Below are positions 22,703-34,497 of a DNA stretch of 64,000 nucleotides, in pieces. The position numbers and the translations under genes were made by a program. Below the pieces are notes generated by a model that was not told the origin of the DNA, did no database searches, and saw nothing but the letters and a program-made list of their open reading frames with translations. Location: NCBI RefSeq assembly GCF_019320115.1, contig NC_089598.1:83534059-83598058 (forward strand), in the 5' to 3' direction. Position 1 is the first letter of the stretch. Each line of letters begins with the position of its first letter. The DNA comes from Miscanthus floridulus. Taxonomy: Eukaryota > Streptophyta > Magnoliopsida > Poales > Poaceae.

Positions 22703-25558
22703 AGATGTAAGAACTACATACCTCATTCAACATGGATAAAAGAACTATAAGTACCAAAGTTCATTCACTTTGTCTTTTGCTGCAAGTTACCTTTGCCTTG
22801 AGCCATGCTTGTATAAAACATGATCTATATACTAAAGTAATCCCAAAATCATCTTTTTATTAGCATAGAAGGATATTACAAAATTCTAGACAAACAACCC
22901 ATGTTTCAAAATTGTATATTCCTTTAGGTATGTGTTGTCTACTAATCCTTTGCAGGCATAAAACAATGAGTGAGGCAAAAGGTCTAACAAGCTGTCAAAA
23001 GATCGAAGAGTAGAAAGATGGCATGACAAAAGGACAAGAAAGAAAAGGTGTGAACTAGGAAATAAGAAGCTCATGAATAGCTCAAGCTACGAGACTAGCT
23101 GAACATGGAAAACTTCAAGTAAAAGGGAAGGACCATCATGAGTCATCTACCCTTCGTCATATGGTGACATTACGCTCCAATGACAAAAGTAACATCCTAA
23201 GGTAAATGGTCATTATTTAAAAACAAACATGTTTGGGTTACAACTCCTTGATTCTGGTAGGCACATAAATAAGAAACAAACATGTTTGGGTCATAACTCC
23301 ATTACTTGATCCAACCTGATTAACTCAGCATATTTAGTTGTTTAAGCTTGCTACTAGCACCACCTTCTTGATCTCATAGTCTTAACCAAATGAGCTAAAA
23401 AGTGCACATCCTATCTCTAGAAGATGAACAATTCTTCTATGGGTTAAGCAATTCAACCCTTTTTAGCCAAATGTACTTAAACACTACATTCATGCTCAAT
23501 CTCCTGATCTTACCACCCATGTTATAATTAAACAAAACACATAGACATTAACTTCATCTTGTTCAATGTGCCTAAGGATAGAGAAGAATAAATAAAGTTT
23601 TGGTTCTGTTGGTGTTTTCCCACCAATAGAGCCCATGCACTTGATCCCTACCTTGTCTTATGAGCAGGACACACTTCAAGCAAAGTATGGGGGGAGATAG
23701 TTGATTTCCCAATTTCTATAAGTCAAGGTTCAGAGCCTATCAAACCAAAATCAAAACTCAAAACCAAGACGGGTTTGACGGAAGAGGATGACATCACCAT
23801 TAGAGGCACCACCACAAGAATCCTCATCTTCAGAGCGAACTGAGGTACTTGATCAATGAACTTCACAAGGAAAAGTCCAGTTCGAAGCACTTAAAACACC
23901 AAACCCTCACCGAAAAAGCTAGCTTGGGGGAGAAGCACTCCCGTATATTTAGGTAAGTATGCTTTCCCTTTGTTCTAGTTTTAGCTTCTTTTAAATAGTT
24001 AAGAAAATGGTGAATGAAAAACAAAATAAAAAGTTATCTATATAATAAATATATATAGTTATAATAATAATGTGTGATCTAGTAAAATTGAAAACAAAAT
24101 TAAAAGGTGTGTCTAGTTTGCTTTAATTTTAAGAGTTGAATAAAATATAGAGGACTCAGAATAATCTCTTAAATGGAAATGATGAATAGTTGCCCTATTA
24201 TAATTCCTTTCAAGTACCTAGTTTTCAGCCTCGAATTCTCCTGAGTTTTGGATACAACTGATTTGATATAAAAAATTACTCTGAACTTGAAACTCATGGG
24301 TAGCGAATGATTGATCTAAGTCTAGGTAAATTGACGGATATGATATGAGAAGGTCTGAGCTGCTATTTATCTTGTTCCAAGTGACACTAAAGTTCTAGAG
24401 ATTTAACTTTAGAAAAACACAAAAAATGCTACATGATGAGTTCATTTATGACAAAGCTTGAATTCCCACCAGAGCCATACATGTTATTTAGGCTAGAAAA
24501 ACTTCCACATATATGTTGCTTGTGATTGCATTGAGTTTTGTTAAGCTTTATTGACCCTCATGAGAGGTTTGTCATGCTCGTAAAATCAAGATCATGTACA
24601 CACCACATATATATGCACTACTCCTAAAATAGGGGTAGACACAAAAACATGCTTTCCATCTAGATTCACCAAAAAATGTTCTACTCCTACACTGGGAGTG
24701 AATACAAAAACATGTTTGATAGTTTTTTCATCCACCAAATAAATGCTCTAAGTTCCTATTGCTATATCTCAAAGTTTTGTTGTAGAAAAGAGACATGGGG
24801 CTATGCAAAAGTTATTCATAAAAAAAGAAAAAAAGAGAGAGTTGAAAAAAATGGACAAGTGTCCGCGATATTTAAAAAAATGGGTACTCAGATGTCCGCC
24901 TGAAAGAGATGAATAAGATAGCCCCTATTCTCTAGCAAATGTTTTCAAGTTTCAAAGGAAAGATATGTTTTCAAGGAGCAAAATAGAATTAGGTTAGCCA
25001 CCATATACATCCACCGTATATCCACACACATGCACATCTTGATTTGATTGTATGATTCATCTCTCTTTGGATCTGTTGTTTGACTTTACAATATATGCAT
25101 TGTAAGTATGCTCTAGCTTTCTTCCTACCTATGAACTCCACATAAGCCTTAGTAGTAGGAAGAGGAAAAGGCATAACATCTTTATTACCTTGGTGAGGAT
25201 CCACAAATACCACATATATTGAGAGACTTGAGAGTGTCATACAATGGAATCTCTGAGTTTTATTTTAAAACTTATAAAAACTCTGGAATAATGGTGGAAC
25301 AAAGAACTTGAGACGTAGTGCTTGACTTGATCGTTCTGTCTTTCAATTGCTCAAGACCCAAGTGAAGGTTAAGAAGCCCCATGGTTGAAGGTAATATGGG
25401 TAAGTTTGAAAGTCAGATCAGTTTATTCTAATCCAGAGGAGAATTTTTTATTGAACACATATGTACTTTTGAGGAGTGAAAACATTATAGCAACTCCTGA
25501 TCCATTGCTGAGATTAAGCTTTGCTCAGGGACTGGCAAAGGTTAAGCTTGGGGGAGCT
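22703..25558 (+). mobile_element. Athila-like 3' noncoding region with polypurine tract
   Basis: No supported gene. It resumes after the Tat-type insertion, and about 22,715-25,005 is the inverted partner of 11,165-13,590. It ends in AAGCTTGGGGGAGCT (25,544-25,558), a polypurine tract typical of Athila elements, directly before the LTR. The paired arms total about 2.3-2.4 kb each. Confidence 0.7.
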
Positions 25559-26958
25559 TGTTGATGGTCACTAATGCCAATTATAAACCGTCAACATAAC
25601 CTGCATATATGCTTAATTCCATCACCAAACATAGGTATAGGGGTTTAAACTAATAAATTCAACAAGTTTTGGTGAATATGTGACTATAGGAGGATTTAAT
25701 CATAAAATTGCCAAGGAGGACCTATTCATCAAAGGAAATTACGGAATTCCACCACGTAAACAACTTGGGAAGGATCTAGAAGACACCAGAAGGCAATACA
25801 CCGAGGCTGCCAGATGGGGTCGAGCGGCCCCACCTATAGGCCACCTAGCCCCCTAGGCCCACCAATCGCCCTCCGTCGTGTCGTACTCCTTCCTACGATC
25901 TACACTGTTGATTCTAAGGCAGTTTTAGGTCGGTTCATCCAATGGTGATCGATGGAGTTAATGTGGATCAATGATGTGGCGACTCCTTCCCCCTACTCCA
26001 CCTCGAGTCCTTACCCCCTACTCCACCTCAGCCTATATATAGCAGCCCCTACCCCCCTCCTTGAGGCATTAGTAAGAGCAAAAGACAGAGATCAAACCCT
26101 AATCCTCAAAGCTCTATTCTAGAGCATAGCTAGCTAGGTTAGATCTAAAGAGAGGCAAGCAGGCTTCGCTTGGATTCTCGATCTTGTCAAGAGCGTGGTT
26201 TGGTATAATCTTTGTACCCCCTCTCTTTTGTATCTCCATAACTTTTATATGCTTGCTACAATTGTTATGACAATATTAGTATTCATCTTATTCATATTCT
26301 TCATTATGATGTTCATCGTCTACTTTGATTATATGCTTAGTATAGCTAGTTTATCATTATGTCCATGCATAAGTTCATATAGCGCTCGCTCCACTATGCA
26401 TGGCATAGTGGTTGACATTGTGTAAGCGTGGTGCTTATGCGTTGTTTACCTGCGGATACACCCTATATTGTGGGTCATGTGATAGATCACAGATGTGACA
26501 CTCCCATTGAGTCCTTTGTAGTCCACTCCCCGAATATAGGCGCACATAGGGTCCGATTACGAAGGAAGAACAAGCTTTGTTCTTAATCTTCCTTAGTAAT
26601 ATCCCTTATGTGTAGATATAAGATGATCTTAGCCATGACTACTAAGTGTAATTGCACTAATCATCGTATGCTTCGACTAGTGACTAAGAATGACTTAGGA
26701 ATTATCTCTCTAATTTCTACCTGGTCATGCTAATGTCTTAGAAAGGAGTACTCTGGGTGGTTAACTATTCATTATCAATGCTCAATTATCATGAACTTAT
26801 CATATATATATTATCCTGACTTATCCTTAGTTAAGTTAGACCATAGTTAGTCTCACATGTTTCCCTATGGATACGATACTTGGAATACTTCTAGGTGAAA
26901 GCTACAGCGGTATCCGTGCACTTGTGGATTTATCTGTGTGCGTTAATTTATACCAACA
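25559..26958 (+). mobile_element. Athila-like 3' LTR, full length
   Basis: A 1,400-bp LTR from TGTTGATGGTCAC to ATACCAACA, preceded by a polypurine tract. It has a CCTATATATAG promoter-like box near 26,032. Its ends match the shrunken 5' LTR at 16,135-16,369, and its whole length matches the minus-strand LTR at 14,534-15,835. The right flank GTGTT resembles GTCTT left of the 5' LTR. Confidence 0.85.
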
Positions 26959-27784
26959 GTGTTGTGTTAACCTGCAAACTCCGATAAACTTAAAATTGGA
27001 TGAAAATGCAAGTCTTAGGTTTGTCTTTGACATGATGTGTGACCATTGTTTGGGGTGGTTCACCTTGTATACACTTGTTAGTCCTAGGTTGATTTCCTAC
27101 TTATACCTGCTATGTGCTACTTTCGGTGGTGAACCCCTTCTTGAATTGCTTAAACTTGATCAAAATTGCTTAAGTGTCATATATCGTCTCACTTGATCAG
27201 TTTGAGCATTTGCTAGCACTTGTATTTGTTGCTACACACATAATAGCACCAGTTAGAGCATCTTTTCAATCTGATTGCTATACTCTTGAAGCTCCTGCAT
27301 TTCTGCGTCCCTTTGCATTCATAGCATCTTTTGAGGGGGAGTGACAGTTGTTTTTCAGGGCTTGAGAAGTGCATGTGTCAACAAGGGGGAGAGTTTTGAG
27401 AAATATCCAAGGAGATCTTGTTGAGTGCATGCATGCATTTGGGAGATTGCATTTGTTCATGGGGAGTTGCACTTTGAGTTGCTTTCGATAGATGTGTTGA
27501 GCATTTGCCTCTTCTAGAGGGTCTAGCTATTTTCAGGTGTTTTGAGCTTTGCTAGTGGTGTTGAGCCCGTTGCGTCTTCTTGAGGGCTAGCTATGATTTA
27601 CTTAGTTGCGTCGAGCCGTTTCCCATGTCTTTGGGGACCAAGTTTTGCTCATTTCAAATGACCCGATTTTGGCTTTTCTTTGGCTTTTGGTCATTTGGGT
27701 GAGCTCTTTGTTTTCTCTTCTTCTTTTGTGCTTTCTCTCTACTGTCATTTGTTGGTGTTGACAATGCACTCATCGAGGGGAGAT
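26959..27784 (+). mobile_element. copia 3' internal region
   Basis: Noncoding on inspection. It contains purine runs AGGGGGAG (about 27,333), AAGGGGGAGAG (about 27,384) and TCGAGGGGAGAT (27,773-27,784), the last serving as polypurine tract for the following LTR. This pattern matches SIRE-like copia 3' regions. Its left edge is the Athila-like insertion site. Confidence 0.55.
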
Positions 27785-29607
27785 TGCCAACACAAGGTTG
27801 ATATGTGCCCTTGTGGTTTGGATTTATGATGAGTGATTGTCAACGTGATTCGTGTCTTGGGTTGAGTTTGTGAACTAACCATGGCGTGAGTTAGGTTGTG
27901 CAACATGTCCCTTGGCTTATGGTGTGTAGGTGTGGAGCTCGGAGATGGTGGTCGACGGCGAGGTGAAGGTCAAGTAGGGACATGTCGTGCCGATGGACTG
28001 AAAGCGTTGAAGGATGGACGTGAGGCTTGGACCAAGGGACCAGGAGGCCGGGTGACTAGCTACGGTGGCTAACATCTAGAGACATCGACAAGCGCAAGTG
28101 TACATGGAGTGACCGTGTTGACCGAGTCAAGATGGCGGACGTGCGAGTCGAGAGGAGGCTTTGAAGACTTGGTGGCAGCTAGTCGAGGATGGCGGTGACA
28201 CGCGTCGAGCGGCAGGGGACACGTGTGGAGTATGCTACTCACAGAGGTTTGGTGGGTTGAGCCTCAAAACCAATGGGTGGACGGTTTTTGGGTTTTGGTC
28301 TCAAAACTCGGGCGGATGTTCCGAGGAGGAACGGATGGCACGAGGCGGCAACGAGGACTTCGCGTTGAGGTGAAGTTATCTCATGAAGGGCACGGTGGCC
28401 GTTGGATGAAGACTACCTCGGGTTGGAACATAACACCCTCGGGTTAAGTGGTTCGACTCAAAATATCTAGGGGCATGTTTGGGATTGTGTAATAGCCCTG
28501 ATAAATAAGGATGAGGGAGCCCCAATCTCCCCCACCTCTTACCAGTTCATTCTTACACCTCTCTCTCTAGGTTTTCCTCCCCCTCTAGGTTCTTCTCAAG
28601 AGGTCCACCGATGAACTAGTGTCCTGGTGTAATCGAACCTGTGATTTTGGTTGGGAATGGAGGCCCTAACCTCCTCGTGTCCTCTGGGATTCGATTTGTG
28701 AGATGCTTTTGTGATTCACGTTCGTGTTCTTCGCGTTCTTGCTTTCCCCTTTTCTTTCTTGACTCGATTCGTCATTTTGAGAGCTTTTTTATTCGTTCTT
28801 TTTATCTGAGGTGGACTAGGACGTGAGTTGATCCCTTCCACTGAAGGATTTCGACCAAATCCTAACGAGTCCATAGATCGGGGTGGATCAAGCTTTTGGG
28901 GAGAAAAACCAGCATCTTTCTCATTCATCTAATTTCCCTTGATTAGCTTTAAATTGGGCGATGATCTCTTAGGGGTAGCTCACCTATTGCCTTGTGACCA
29001 TGTGGTTAAAATTTGGTGGCAATTGGTTTTGATTTGACCGCAAATCGAACGGATTTTGGTTGGAGGCGATTTTTGGATGTTCTGTTTCTATGTTGATTCA
29101 CGATTCCTGGACAGACCGAGGTTCACTCGCAAACAGTCCACCACCTCTAAGTTGGCAACATCCAGAACCTGTTTTTCAACTTTGTTTTTCGCGGATTTGA
29201 ACTGTGGACAGTATGCTCCTTGGTCTCGGACTGTCCAGCGTTCATTTTTTAGTAGCGTACAGAATATTTTCTCTCGGTTCGGTTTTCTGATTTTCAAACT
29301 GTGGACAGTCCGGGGGTACTGTGGCAGATTGTTCGAGGTACTGTAGCAGACAGTCCAACGTTCCTGTTTTATGTTGTTCGGTCCGTTTCTTGCTCGTTCG
29401 TGCTTCGTTTCGAGTTCCATCTTTTGCGTTGGATTTCTAGTGATATAGGGAACTTCTATAGGTTCTCTTGACACCCAGTGGCTCATGATTCTATAGACTT
29501 TTGTTGTGTGCCTTTTGGGGGTCGAATTTGGGACAGCGGCTGAATATTTTAAAGAAATTTGAGGCTCTCATTCACCCTCCTCTAGTCACCGTTTCCGGTC
29601 CTTCACA
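27785..29607 (+). mobile_element. copia 3' LTR
   Basis: It starts TGCCAACACAAGG after the polypurine tract and ends in GGTCCTTCACA near 29,607. The end CACCCTCCTCTAGTCACCG resembles the CTCTAGGCGACC-type 3' termini of grass copia LTRs. A TATA-like GATAAATAAGG lies near 28,500. Between 29,100 and 29,360 a GGACAGTC/GACTGTCC motif recurs at least six times, both strands. Frames inside are short and not supported as genes. Exact end is uncertain by a few bases. Confidence 0.65.
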
Positions 29608-30569
29608 TTGTTACCATTAACATGTCATAATTACTGGTCTATATAAGCAATGGTCAAAGGGTTTCTTTAGATTCTAATGTTTTACACTATAGACTTTTTG
29701 TTTGGATCCTTAAGAGCTAAAGCGGTATATATAAAGTTTAGTGACCATAGAATCTAAATAGGGCCTAAGTATTGGTCGCCATACCCAACATAATAAGGGA
29801 TACGCAGAAAGGTGGTGATCAAGGACTAAATATTGGAGATCGTATTTTCACGACGTCTTTCGGGGAACAGAGGGAGTATTATTCGGAGCAACGTGCAAGC
29901 CATCATGCAGTGCACACAGCTTAAGAAACAGCTCAGATTTCATTGTTTAGGACTGGATCAAGTGGTGGTTCCTTGGTCATCATCGTACTCTTGTACAAGA
30001 TCTATCCCATGTGGACTGGATTCAGCTCCCCAATGCAACCAGAGTAAAGGTCTTTGGTCCAAGAAGGGCAAGAAAAACAATAAAGCCCAAGTGGATGCAT
30101 GCTTTGGTGGGGTAGGGAGGAAAAATATATAAGAGCTGCAACTTGTGTCGTTCTAGTACAAGCTGCTTGTGTTTGGTATGATGATGGTGCATGCACTGAA
30201 TTTGGGTGCTTTGATAATGCTAGCTCACCAATTCTCTCATAGTCCCATTGAATGATTTAGGTCAATGCCCATAGAGATCATTCATCAACTTTTGATCGAA
30301 CAATATTATTAGACAGTAATGATCTGAATTTGCGTTTATATTTTGACACCATGACTCATTATTTGACTCTTCACAATGCCTCTTTGAAAGAAGAACGAAT
30401 CAAAGTTCGTGAACTGGTGATTGATGCATGGAACTTGTTAACGAAGTAGTAGTATAGAATTGATATATAGTTGATAATGCAACAACGACATTTTGTCAAA
30501 GCAGTCATTGGCCGGGTCATCCTACGGCCGGGCGGGTGCAAATACAATGGATCTTTATTAGCTTGCACA
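29608..30569. other. intergenic DNA with MITE fragments
   Basis: No supported gene. A Stowaway-type terminus (AACAGAGGGAGTAT, 29,868-29,881) stands without a visible partner. Around 29,690-29,756 a pair of phrases (TGTTTGGATCC and GATTCT..AAATAGGGCC on opposite strands) resembles the ends of a Tourist-like MITE. A plus-strand frame at 29,833-30,132 starts inside the Stowaway end and has no recognisable domain. Confidence 0.4.
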
Positions 30570-30861
30570 CAGGGGCGGACCCAGGATTTCGCCATGACTA
30601 GGGCAGCCGAGCGGGGCCGGGCGCCGGGGCGGCCACTTGGGCAGCGGCTGACGGCGGGCGGGTGGCCAGCGACCAGCCAATGGCGGAGAAGCGGCCTGCG
30701 GAGCGCAAATCGGAGGCCGGAGGGGGCGAGCCGGTGAGGGGCAGCGGCAGGCGACGGCGTGGAGGCGGCCAGGAGAGCGAGGAGCCGAGCGGCGCGACTC
30801 AAGACTCGGCGCTGCGACTAGGGCAATGGCCCTGGTTGCCCTAGCGCTGGGTCCGCCCCTG
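30570..30861. mobile_element. non-autonomous hAT transposon, 292 bp
   Basis: Termini are CAGGGGCGGACCCAG and its exact inverted complement (15 of 15 bp), flanked by an 8-bp duplication CTTGCACA (30,562-30,569 and 30,862-30,869). An 8-bp duplication and CAGGG-type ends define hAT elements. The interior is strongly GC-rich, unlike the flanks, and encodes no transposase. The open frames inside (both strands) are artefacts of GC content. Confidence 0.9.
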
Positions 30862-30972
30862 CTTGCACATCAACGAGACTGACAAAACGGCAATACAATG
30901 TCCTGTTGTCAATAGTGAGATTAAGTATGGTATGACATTAGCAAACTGATGACCTAAGTCTTTTTGAAAATA

Positions 30973-31102
30973 GGCCCCGTTCGGCTTACCCCATGTTCGG
31001 CTTGTTTTTTTAGCCGGAACAGTATTTTTCTCTCACAACAATTCAGCCAGAACAGTGTTTTTCAGTTAGTTTCAGCCAAGATTCAGACCAGCGAACGAGG
31101 CC
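30973..31102. mobile_element. foldback MITE, GGCCCCGTTCG family
   Basis: A 130-bp unit begins GGCCCCGTTCG and ends CGAACGAGGCC, with TA on both outer sides. A relative lies at 47,301-47,440. Internally AGCCGGAACAGT...TTCTCTCACAA is mirrored by TTCAGCCAGAACAGTG, so the strand can fold on itself. Confidence 0.75.
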
Positions 31103-31568
31103 TAGATGTTGATGACCAAGTTTGCTGCTGAAACAAAGGTGCCAATATATGCCAGGCAGCCAATGCATGGTGACCATCAACTCAAAACTTTACAAAATTT
31201 ATCCTTGTATATATGTGCCTGTAATTTCTTTAGTCGTCTTGATGATGCAGTCCAAAACTTTTGGACGGCTGGTACTATGAATCAGGAAAAGCATTTTATC
31301 GGGGCCAACTGAATAATGCTCTTAGGCGTTTTCCCTTTCAAGTATAGCTTCTCTCTAGTCTCTACGAGGAGATTGCAATGCAAATGGTTAGCAACTACTA
31401 ATTAATGTCTTAGTATCTTTAGTCCCTTAAATCATACTCTTATCATTAGACTTTGTTTGATCTTCAAGATTTCATTTATTTACTGTGCTTGATGAGCTCA
31501 AAGTGGCCAACACAATAAAAAAAAAACTTTAGTTGGGCATGGTCATCATGGTACTAAATTTTCTTATA

Positions 31569-31790
31569 CTGCCTCAATTCTAAAAAAGAATGCAATTCAA
31601 AGTTTGCCAAAGTCAAATTTTCTTGACTATGACTAAGTTTATAGAAAATAATATCAGCATTTATAAGTACAATATGTATACTATGAAAATATATCCCATG
31701 AATCCATGATAAATATAATAATACATATTTTGTATCATAAATAGTATCCTTCTATAAATTTAGTCAAACTTAAAATTATTTTGGCTCACG
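31569..31790. mobile_element. degenerate Stowaway/mariner-like MITE
   Basis: CTGCCTCAATTCTAAAAAAG at the left, a central AT-rich part (AGCATTTATAAGTACAATATG) and AATTTAGTCAAACTTAAAA at the right match the layout of grass Tc1/mariner-type MITEs beginning CTCCCTCCGTCC. The right terminus has decayed, so the exact end is uncertain. Confidence 0.5.
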
Positions 31791-32304
31791 AAGTGGCCGC
31801 CTTCGCTCAATTTGGGTCAGACCTTGATTCTGCGACTCAGGCATTACTCAATAGAGGTGCAAGGGGAGGACAAAGCTAGAGTTGTTTTTTTTTTTTTTTG
31901 AGGAGGGGACATAACTTTTGGAAAAAAAATTATCTATCCGAAATTTCAATTTATTTTTTATATGAATAGAATTTCAATTGGTGTATTATCGTGTATATAT
32001 GATTTAATGAAATATTTTACAGCCCAAGTTAAGACAAGAGCTAGTAGCAATCCAGATGTTCATTTTCTTGTTAAAAGCTCAAAAAATTAAACTGTGGTGG
32101 CAAATCAAGATAATTAAACCAATGCACCTTTGAATAAACTAAAGTATGTGCATAGAAAGTAGAGTATATGTATGTCAGAGTCTATCTCTATACTGGTTTG
32201 AAAAAACAGAAAAAAAAAACATATATATCACCCCATTATAATATGTAAAATCTAAAGCTAATTAATGGCATCAGTAAGTTGAGCGTATTAATTAAACTGA
32301 AGGA
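31791..32304. other. AT-rich intergenic DNA left of the CACTA element
   Basis: No gene or repeat recognised apart from a T run at 31,887-31,902. The last three bases before the transposon (32,305-32,307) are TTA, one copy of its target duplication. Confidence 0.5.
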
Positions 32305-32307
32305 TTA

Positions 32308-32327
32308 CACTACTAGAGAACAGACTT
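32308..32327 (+). repeat. CACTA left terminal inverted repeat
   Basis: CACTACTAGAGAACAGACTT. It pairs with the right end at 47,222-47,241 with three mismatches. Confidence 0.93.
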
Positions 32328-32369
32328 TAGAACGATGTCCCAATTTTTGTAATACCAACCGGGACTAAA

Positions 32370-32580
32370 GGTCCCTACCCAACGGTCGTCCGCGAGGTAG
32401 GGATCTTTAGTCCCGGCTGGTATTACCAACCGGGACTAAAGGTTTACCTTTAGTCCCGGTTGCCTTTAGTCCCGATTGATAATACCAGCCGAGACTAAAG
32501 CTTTTAGTCCCGGTTTGGGTGATACCCCGGGAATAAATATTAATCTTTAGTCCCGGTTTGACCACCTAACCGGGACTAAT
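32370..32580 (+). repeat. left subterminal repeat array
   Basis: About nine copies of ACCGGGACTAAAGG or its complement, many set as close inverted pairs able to form hairpins. In CACTA elements such motifs bind the element's own DNA-binding protein and are needed for transposition. The block is followed by a possible TATA (CCTATACACC) near 32,588. Confidence 0.9.
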
Positions 32581-32955
32581 TATGCCGGCCTATACACCGT
32601 CTCATTTCTTCCTCCCCGAGCCCGAGCCATTCCATTCAAACTCACTGCCTCTGTTCTTCAGCTTGCTGTTGTTCTTGCTCTCTCCCCCTCCATTGGTGTT
32701 GCTCTTTGATTTTGGAGGTAACAAACTTAATCCTCTTATGTTTTATCAGTAGCTTATCTCATTTTGCGATGTAGATGCATGCGTAACTTTATATGTTGGA
32801 CTTTATTATGATTTTATATGTCATTTTTAGCTCAAAATCACATGATGATTTGCATATATGTTTGGATAAACAAAAGTTAAATTAGTTCATCAAAATCACG
32901 CCTCGCTCGTCCTCGCTGGAGCACGCGCCATCCTCATCCCCGGCGGCTTACATGA

Positions 32956-33774
32956 TCTTAGAATTAATTTTTCCATGAAATGAAAAATTTAGAAAATAGT
33001 TATAAAATTATAGAAAATCCGTACTAGTTGAACTTGCGGACCATGTTCAGCTCGGCGAGCATGTTCTCTGCCGAGCGGTAACGGACATCAAGGAGGAGCT
33101 TTAATTCTACGAGGGAGAGCGGCAACGGTCGTGGAAGACCGTGTTCCCTTCCTCGTAAAATCGGAGCTCTTCCTTGGCCAAGTACGGTGCCGTCCGGTGG
33201 AGAAATGCTCACCGAGATGATCACGTAAGCAAGGTCAACTAGTACGGATGGTTATTTATTGAAATATGTTTTTGAGCTATAATTTGATGGATATTTGATA
33301 ACTTCAGACCTACAAATGTCATCTACAAATGTTACTATCCTCGGCAACCTAAACGCCCGCGAGCTCGCCGATATCGAGCAGGTCACTAAGAATTATTTTT
33401 TCCATGAAATGAAATACTTAGAAATCATGCCTTTTATTTTTTAGAATTAAATTTTTCATGAAATGAAAAACTTAGAAAATAGTTAGAAAATTATAGAAAA
33501 TTATAGAAAATCCGTACTAGTTGAACTTGCGGACCGTGTTCATCTCGGCGAGCATGTTCTCTGCCGAGCGATAACGGATGTCAAGGAGGAGCTTTGATTC
33601 TACGAGGAAGAGCGGCAACGGTCGTGGAAGACCGTGTTCCCTTCCTCGTAGAATCGGAGCTTTTCCTTGGCCAAGTACGGTGCCGTCCGGTGGAGAAATG
33701 CTCGCCGAGATGATCACGTAAGCAAGGTCAACTAGTACGGATGGTTATTTATTGAAACATGTTTTTGAGCTATG
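32956..33774 (+). repeat. tandem duplication (493-bp offset) in CACTA 5' region
   Basis: About 32,956-33,281 recurs at about 33,440-33,774, with the block CCGTACTAGTTGAACTTGCG at 33,020 and 33,513. Both copies include AGAGCGGCAACGGTCGTGG and GCCAAGTACGGTGCCGTCCG. In plus orientation they read as remnants of a short coding stretch (with RQRSWKTVFPSS, SLAKYGAVRWRNA) interrupted by stops, so they may be old exon copies of the element. The 66-aa minus-strand frames are shadows. Confidence 0.7.
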
Positions 33775-33976
33775 TGATTTCTATGTCATTTTTAGCTCAA
33801 AATCACATGATGATTTACAATAGTAAAATCACTTGATAGTTTGGTATTTTACTATTATACATAGTACATATTTCATGGTTTAGTTAGATAAATAAATAAT
33901 TTTAGTTTTGTTTAAATATATTATTTTAGAAAATGTGAAATTTACACTAGTTTGCAAAAATAAGTATAGAAAGCAG

Positions 33977-34497
33977 ATGACAACTGGTACCGGATCCTCG
34001 GCCTCTCGTTCGGTTGCGAAACGACTGAGGCCAGAACTCCCTCTCATTATCTGCGGCAAGTGTAAGCAGAAGATTGTGATGGAGTACCGAGTCAAGAGAC
34101 AGGGACCCAATAAGGGTCGTGTTTTCTACAAGTGCCCGGATCGCGATGTGAGTTTCTTACGCATTTGATTATTATGGCTAATTGACCTGCTTTTCTTGAA
34201 TATTTTTGACTAAATATTTTTTGGCTTTAATTTTAGTGGGAGGGCAATGGATGCGATGGTTGGTACTGGCAGGAAGATTATGCTACATACGTGTAGAATT
34301 CGGGTGCGCTTGAGGTAGCGGCTGCTGATGATGAGGCAGTGAGCCAGCAGGAGAAGCTTATTGATATTCAACAGAAGAATGATTTGTCTGTTTTAGTTGC
34401 GTACAATCACGAAATAATTATGTTACTGAAGTGTATTGTAGTTTTAGTTTGTTTAGTGATAGTTGGGATTGCTTACGTTGTAGCCAGGCTTAGTTAA
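33977..34497 (+). pseudogene. GRF-type zinc-finger protein with C-terminal membrane segment
   Basis: Exon 1 (33,977-34,147) and exon 2 (from about 34,237), joined across a short GT-AG intron, encode LIICGKCKQKIVMEY, NKGRVFYKCPDRD, GCDGWYWQEDY: the CXXC, GRxFYxC and C(x)2WxW pattern of a GRF zinc finger, a nucleic-acid-binding module. After a linker, LKCIVVLVCLVIVGIAYVVA is a hydrophobic segment typical of small grass GRF proteins. An in-frame TAG at about 34,294 breaks exon 2. It lies directly upstream of tnp2 in the same direction, inside the CACTA. Whether it helps transposition or is a captured host-type gene is unknown. Confidence 0.75.

Noticed and set aside
26867..27196. 109-codon frame
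   Set aside because: It runs across an LTR end into copia 3' DNA, so it is a chance product of the insertion.
28161..28447. Gly/Trp-rich frames in two registers
   Set aside because: They overlap each other within the GC-richer half of a copia LTR and have no domain.
29833..30132. 99-codon frame as a possible host gene
   Set aside because: It begins inside a Stowaway-type terminus, shows no domain, and the surrounding DNA is intergenic repeat debris.
30371..30844. Several open frames on both strands (60-143 codons)
   Set aside because: They lie in the GC-rich interior of the 292-bp hAT element; stop codons are rare there by composition.
33024..33717. Two 66-codon minus-strand frames with near-identical proteins
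   Set aside because: They are antisense shadows of a tandem DNA duplication in the CACTA leader.
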